Source of the DNA: an uncultured Clostridia bacterium | Lineage (GTDB): Bacteria > Bacillota > Clostridia > Christensenellales > CAG-917 | DNA length: 44,130 nucleotides | Direction of reading: 5' to 3' | Assembly (NCBI GenBank): GCA_944349635.1 | Contig: CALVNH010000009.1 | Location: 1-44,130 of the forward strand | In this document: positions 41,542 through 44,130 of the stretch, in pieces | How the letters are laid out: the number at the start of each line of letters is the position of its first letter | Position numbering within the stretch: the first letter of the stretch is position 1 | The notes under the pieces: model-generated | What the model was told of the DNA's origin: nothing | Database searches by the model: none | What the model saw: the letters and a program-made list of their open reading frames with translations, nothing else | Program-made: the position numbers and the translations under genes

Positions 41542-42588
41542 TCAGTTTTTTCGGAAATAAAACGTCGCTTTTCCCTTGCCTTCCCTGCCGATGACCCCCT
41601 CCTCCAACAGCACTCTCAAAGCGTTTTCTACGGAGGTTTTTCCTATCGACGGCACGCGTTCCATAATGTCGTTCTTCGTGAACTTCCCTATCATATTGCC
41701 GACGGCGATTTTCACCAAATCCGTGGACGAGTATTTGCCTTCGACGGCCGTCATTCTTTCTTCGAAATCCCTGTAAGCCGCCAACACCGTTCCGAGCGTG
41801 TATTTGATAAAAGGCGTGCTGTCGTTCTCGCCGGTATACCAATTCGCATCACTCTTCGCCAGCGCGTCATAATAACTGTCCTTAGTGTTTTCGATTTTGC
41901 TTTCCAAGCTGATATATTTGCCGACCACATACCCGGCACGGTACAACAGCAAAGTGGTGAGCAGGCGCGACATCCTTCCGTTGCCGTCCGAGAACGGGTG
42001 AATGCAGAGGAAATCCATAATGAACGCAGGGATGAGGATAAGCTGGTCCACTTCGCAAGCGTCCACCGCCCTGTTAAAGCTCTCACATATCTTTTCAACC
42101 GCCGCTGGGGTTTCGAAGGGATCAAGCGGCACAAATCTTACAATCTCTTCTCCGTCCGCTTTTGTTTCCTTTACGAAATTTTGCGCAATCTTAAACCTGC
42201 CGCCTATACCTCTTTGAGAATAGCGGTACAGCACCTGATGCAGCTGCAAAATATAGGAAACCTTAATCGGGATATATTCGTAGCTCTCATGAATCAAAGC
42301 CAGAGCGTCACGGTATCCCGAAATTTCCTCTTCGTCTCTGTTCCGCGGCGTAGTCTTCTGCTCGCATAATTGCTTGATACGGGACGCAGTGGTAATAATG
42401 CCCTCAATTTTATTGGACGACTCTGTGCTTTGTATCTTTGCGACCTCAACAAGCTTTTCAAGCGTCGCGGGTTTTTGCTTCAAATACAAAGCCTGCTTGC
42501 CCTTATATTCGTGAATTTGAGCAACCAATCCGAGAATTTCGCTATCCCACTTTATTTCTCTCAATTTACCGTAATCAAAATCTCTCAT
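41542..42588 (-). CDS. Fic family protein with N-terminal inhibitory motif
   Basis: Fic proteins usually transfer AMP from ATP to a hydroxyl group of a target protein. The 348-residue product has an N-terminal helix with SNKIEG (58-63), which fits the (S/T)xxxE(G/N) self-inhibition motif. The Fic core has a complete catalytic loop, HPFSDGNGRMSR (197-208). A C-terminal winged-helix-like region (about 275-348) follows. This is the class II layout with built-in inhibitor, so a separate antitoxin is not needed and none is seen. AGGAG precedes the ATG. It has its own strong promoter at 42616-42644. The target is unknown. Confidence 0.93.
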   Translation of the reverse strand: MRDFDYGKLREIKWDSEILGLVAQIHEYKGKQALYLKQKPATLEKLVEVAKIQSTESSNKIEGIITTASRIKQLCEQKTTPRNRDEEEISGYRDALALIHESYEYIPIKVSYILQLHQVLYRYSQRGIGGRFKIAQNFVKETKADGEEIVRFVPLDPFETPAAVEKICESFNRAVDACEVDQLILIPAFIMDFLCIHPFSDGNGRMSRLLTTLLLYRAGYVVGKYISLESKIENTKDSYYDALAKSDANWYTGENDSTPFIKYTLGTVLAAYRDFEERMTAVEGKYSSTDLVKIAVGNMIGKFTKNDIMERVPSIGKTSVENALRVLLEEGVIGREGKGKATFYFRKN

Positions 42589-42615
42589 TCGCTTACTCTC
42601 CTATTAATTAGCCCA

Positions 42616-42644
42616 ATTATACTATTATTTTGAGCGATTATCAA
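42616..42644 (-). promoter_or_regulatory. Promoter for the Fic gene
   Basis: On the minus strand TTGATA (42639-42644), a 17-base spacer and TATAAT (42616-42621) lie 27 bases upstream of the Fic start. Confidence 0.75.
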
Positions 42645-42748
42645 CAGTTTATGCCAATCATTCGCACAATAATTACTTAAAATGGGCAATCTATTATATT
42701 CTACACAAGGCACAACACGAAACAAAAAGAAAAATACACAAATAAAAA

Positions 42749-43324
42749 TCAGTAATCATTATTTGACCATTCGTCCCTTACGGCCAGACCTGCCAACAAT
42801 TCCGCAACCGCAATTGCAGAATAACACAGATTTTCAGGTTGAAGACATTTGTAGCCACACCGACGGTGGAGATAATATAAATCGTAGTTCTTAATTTTGT
42901 CCCCGTATATGGACTTTGCCACATCGAGTGTATCCAACCTGCGATTGCCGAACTCTATTCCGTATTTTTTGCCGGACTCGACCAACAAATCGTCAAACTG
43001 CCTCATATCGTACCCGACAAGAACGGCATCGCCCAGAAAGTTTTTGAAGCCAATCAATGCTGCGTGCAAATCACATTCCCCGCTCTCGACACTTATAAGG
43101 TCTTTTTTACTGTTTGCGCCAATGCACGATATGCACCGAAAGCAAATGCGGCGATAGAAACTTCCGACATCGTTTATACCGTCAAACTTATGTCCATTAT
43201 ACGCAGTCCATCCGCACACCTTGACTGCGCTTATATACAATATTCTGCTTTTGCCGTAACGAACGGCTTTGCCGATGTCCACCGCAACGACAGGTGATGT
43301 GTCTATAAGTTCCGTCAAATGCAT
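42749..43324 (-). CDS. DnaQ-like exonuclease-fold protein lacking catalytic residues
   Basis: This 191-residue protein follows the DEDD exonuclease fold: VVAVDIGKA (about 12-20) at the ExoI position, FLGDAVLVGYDMRQFDDLL (about 91-109) at ExoII, RRLDTLDVAKSI, and AIAVAELL at ExoIII. Of the five metal-binding residues, the Glu of DxE is Gly. The ExoIII His and Asp are replaced as well, near ENLCYSAIAVAEL. Only the first Asp and the ExoII Asp remain. It probably does not cleave DNA and may bind nucleic acid, or be decaying. It also has about ten Cys. GGAGG precedes the ATG. Confidence 0.7.
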   Translation of the reverse strand: MHLTELIDTSPVVAVDIGKAVRYGKSRILYISAVKVCGWTAYNGHKFDGINDVGSFYRRICFRCISCIGANSKKDLISVESGECDLHAALIGFKNFLGDAVLVGYDMRQFDDLLVESGKKYGIEFGNRRLDTLDVAKSIYGDKIKNYDLYYLHRRCGYKCLQPENLCYSAIAVAELLAGLAVRDEWSNNDY

Positions 43325-43437
43325 TTCATCGTCCTCCGTCTCTTAAACGCACTTTCGCACAAATTTTATAATATCGGATGCTACGAGACAAAAACGCACC
43401 TGCAAAACGGATAAAGTGATTGTATGGGAGGTGCAAT

Positions 43438-43941
43438 ATGCAGGAAAACAAATCAGGCAGCAACGTTAAAGCAACACAGGGAAAAGAACCCTTGCAAGAC
43501 CACAATCTTAACGACGGTAATCATTACAATCAACCAGAAACAAACCCTCTGCAAAGAAAAAAAATCATTACCGCAATCGTTGTGGCGATGATTGTCGTAG
43601 CGGCAATCATAATAATTGCCGTATCGGTCGGAAGCTCTATGAAAGGAATAGAAGTTCTGGAAGAACAGCTTGTCACAAATCCTTATTACGCAATGATAGG
43701 CGACAACCTTTATCCCATAGTTGTGGTTAAAGTCAAAAACACTTCTAACACCACAAAAAAGATATCCTTCGAAGCCAATTTCTATGCGGACGGAAAATTA
43801 CTTGGGGACGGACAGGCAAACTATATTACACTTGCCCCCGGCGACGAAGCCTTTCTTCACGCTCAAAGCGACAAAGGCTACCGCGCGTGGTCCTCTCACG
43901 CATACTCCTACAAGATCACCAAGTGGCATATCTACTCCTAA
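43438..43941 (+). CDS. Single-pass membrane protein with FxLYD-like outer domain
   Basis: Function unknown; 167 residues. A polar, Asn/Gln/Lys-rich cytoplasmic N-terminus (1-43) precedes one membrane helix (about 44-65, IITAIVVAMIVVAAIIIIAV). An outer beta domain of about 100 residues follows, with VVVKVKNTSNTTKKISFEA and ITLAPGDEAFLHAQ. That resembles FxLYD-type domains of Firmicute surface proteins; the match is tentative. The ATG at 43438 was chosen for its GGGAGGTG ribosome site; an upstream TTG is less likely. Codon use is AT-richer than in the core region. Confidence 0.8.
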   Translation: MQENKSGSNVKATQGKEPLQDHNLNDGNHYNQPETNPLQRKKIITAIVVAMIVVAAIIIIAVSVGSSMKGIEVLEEQLVTNPYYAMIGDNLYPIVVVKVKNTSNTTKKISFEANFYADGKLLGDGQANYITLAPGDEAFLHAQSDKGYRAWSSHAYSYKITKWHIYS

Positions 43942-43963
43942 CCATACCAAATCGCATCGAAAC

Positions 43964-44000
43964 AAAATCGCCGCCGTCACACTGGACTGCGGCGATTTTT
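43964..44000. terminator. Bidirectional terminator near the right end
   Basis: An 11-bp stem, AAAATCGCCGC/GCGGCGATTTT (43964-43974 with 43989-43999), has a 14-base loop and is flanked by A and T tracts. It lies between two convergent genes. Confidence 0.85.
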
Positions 44001-44037
44001 AATTCAAATTACACACTTTACACGACAAAATCGATTG

Positions 44038-44130
44038 TTAAAACGGGAAGTAGGCGTCGAGCACGGTTTTTACCGACAGGGCGTACGCCTTGCAACAGGC
44101 GTGGTTCATCTTGTATTGCAATTCCGTGAA
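44038..44130 (-). CDS. 3' end of an unrecognised gene running off the right edge
   Basis: The last 30 codons and TAA stop of a minus-strand gene. The peptide includes LQYKMNHACCKAYALS and ends VLDAYFPF. Codon use resembles the genes of the core region, and the terminator at 43964-44000 lies in the right place. Too little is present to name a family. Confidence 0.6.
   Translation of the reverse strand, partial: FTELQYKMNHACCKAYALSVKTVLDAYFPF

Noticed and set aside
1-44130. CRISPR array, insertion sequence, rRNA or prophage
   Set aside because: I saw no regularly spaced repeats, transposase, integrase, rRNA or phage structural genes in the window.

Overview
The window is a chromosomal segment of a low-to-mid GC Firmicute, most likely an uncultured spore-forming member of the Clostridia. 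Evidence for this: a Firmicute-type division and cell wall (dcw) cluster headed by mraZ; sepF next to a yggS homologue; tig-clpP-clpX; rpsT next to the germination protease gpr; a PdaB-type deacetylase; and a single-PASTA SpoVD/PbpB-like transpeptidase. gpr and the pdaB-like gene argue for endospore formation. MurE carries the DNPR motif of meso-diaminopimelate-adding enzymes. The genus assignment is open.

Positions 400-13748 are one long minus-strand dcw cluster. In transcription order it reads mraZ, rsmH, an unrecognised single-pass protein in the ftsL slot, a class B PBP, (terminator and new promoter), murE, mraY, murD, ftsW, murA, (new promoter), ftsA-like, ftsZ. Many junctions are 4-bp ATGA overlaps. 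murG, murC, murB and divIB are absent from the cluster. Divergent from mraZ is a Cys-containing protein of a clostridial family that I associate with spores (13983-14615), followed by a metallophosphoesterase. A gene-free stretch of about 1.1 kb follows (15552-16634).

Positions 16635-22938 hold engB, then clpX, clpP and tig (minus strand), and a divergent rqcH/NFACT gene. Positions 23143-27828 are a minus-strand operon: GH36 alpha-galactosidase, yggS, sepF, lspA, rluD-like. Then come a pdaB-like deacetylase with an SSB-like gene, a plus-strand membrane protein, an EF-G-like GTPase, murI, gpr and rpsT.

Positions 35437-40698 form the most unusual block. A membrane-anchored subtilisin-like protease lies downstream of a gene that joins an RNA polymerase alpha-CTD-like helical domain to WG repeats. 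Divergent from these is a large secreted, propeller/SH3-like membrane-anchored protein. A tRNA-Pro(GGG) follows.

Downstream of the tRNA (40833-44130) the sequence becomes AT-richer and looks accessory. It holds a truncated tRNA-Thr-like half gene with an altered anticodon, a Fic protein, a DnaQ-like exonuclease that lacks catalytic residues, a membrane protein with an FxLYD-like domain, and the end of an unknown gene.

A recurring feature is a perfect TATAAT box ending 6-7 bases before the start codon on three plus-strand genes (14862, 21247, 38314), with no Shine-Dalgarno sequence. This predicts leaderless mRNAs beside many genes with strong Shine-Dalgarno sites.
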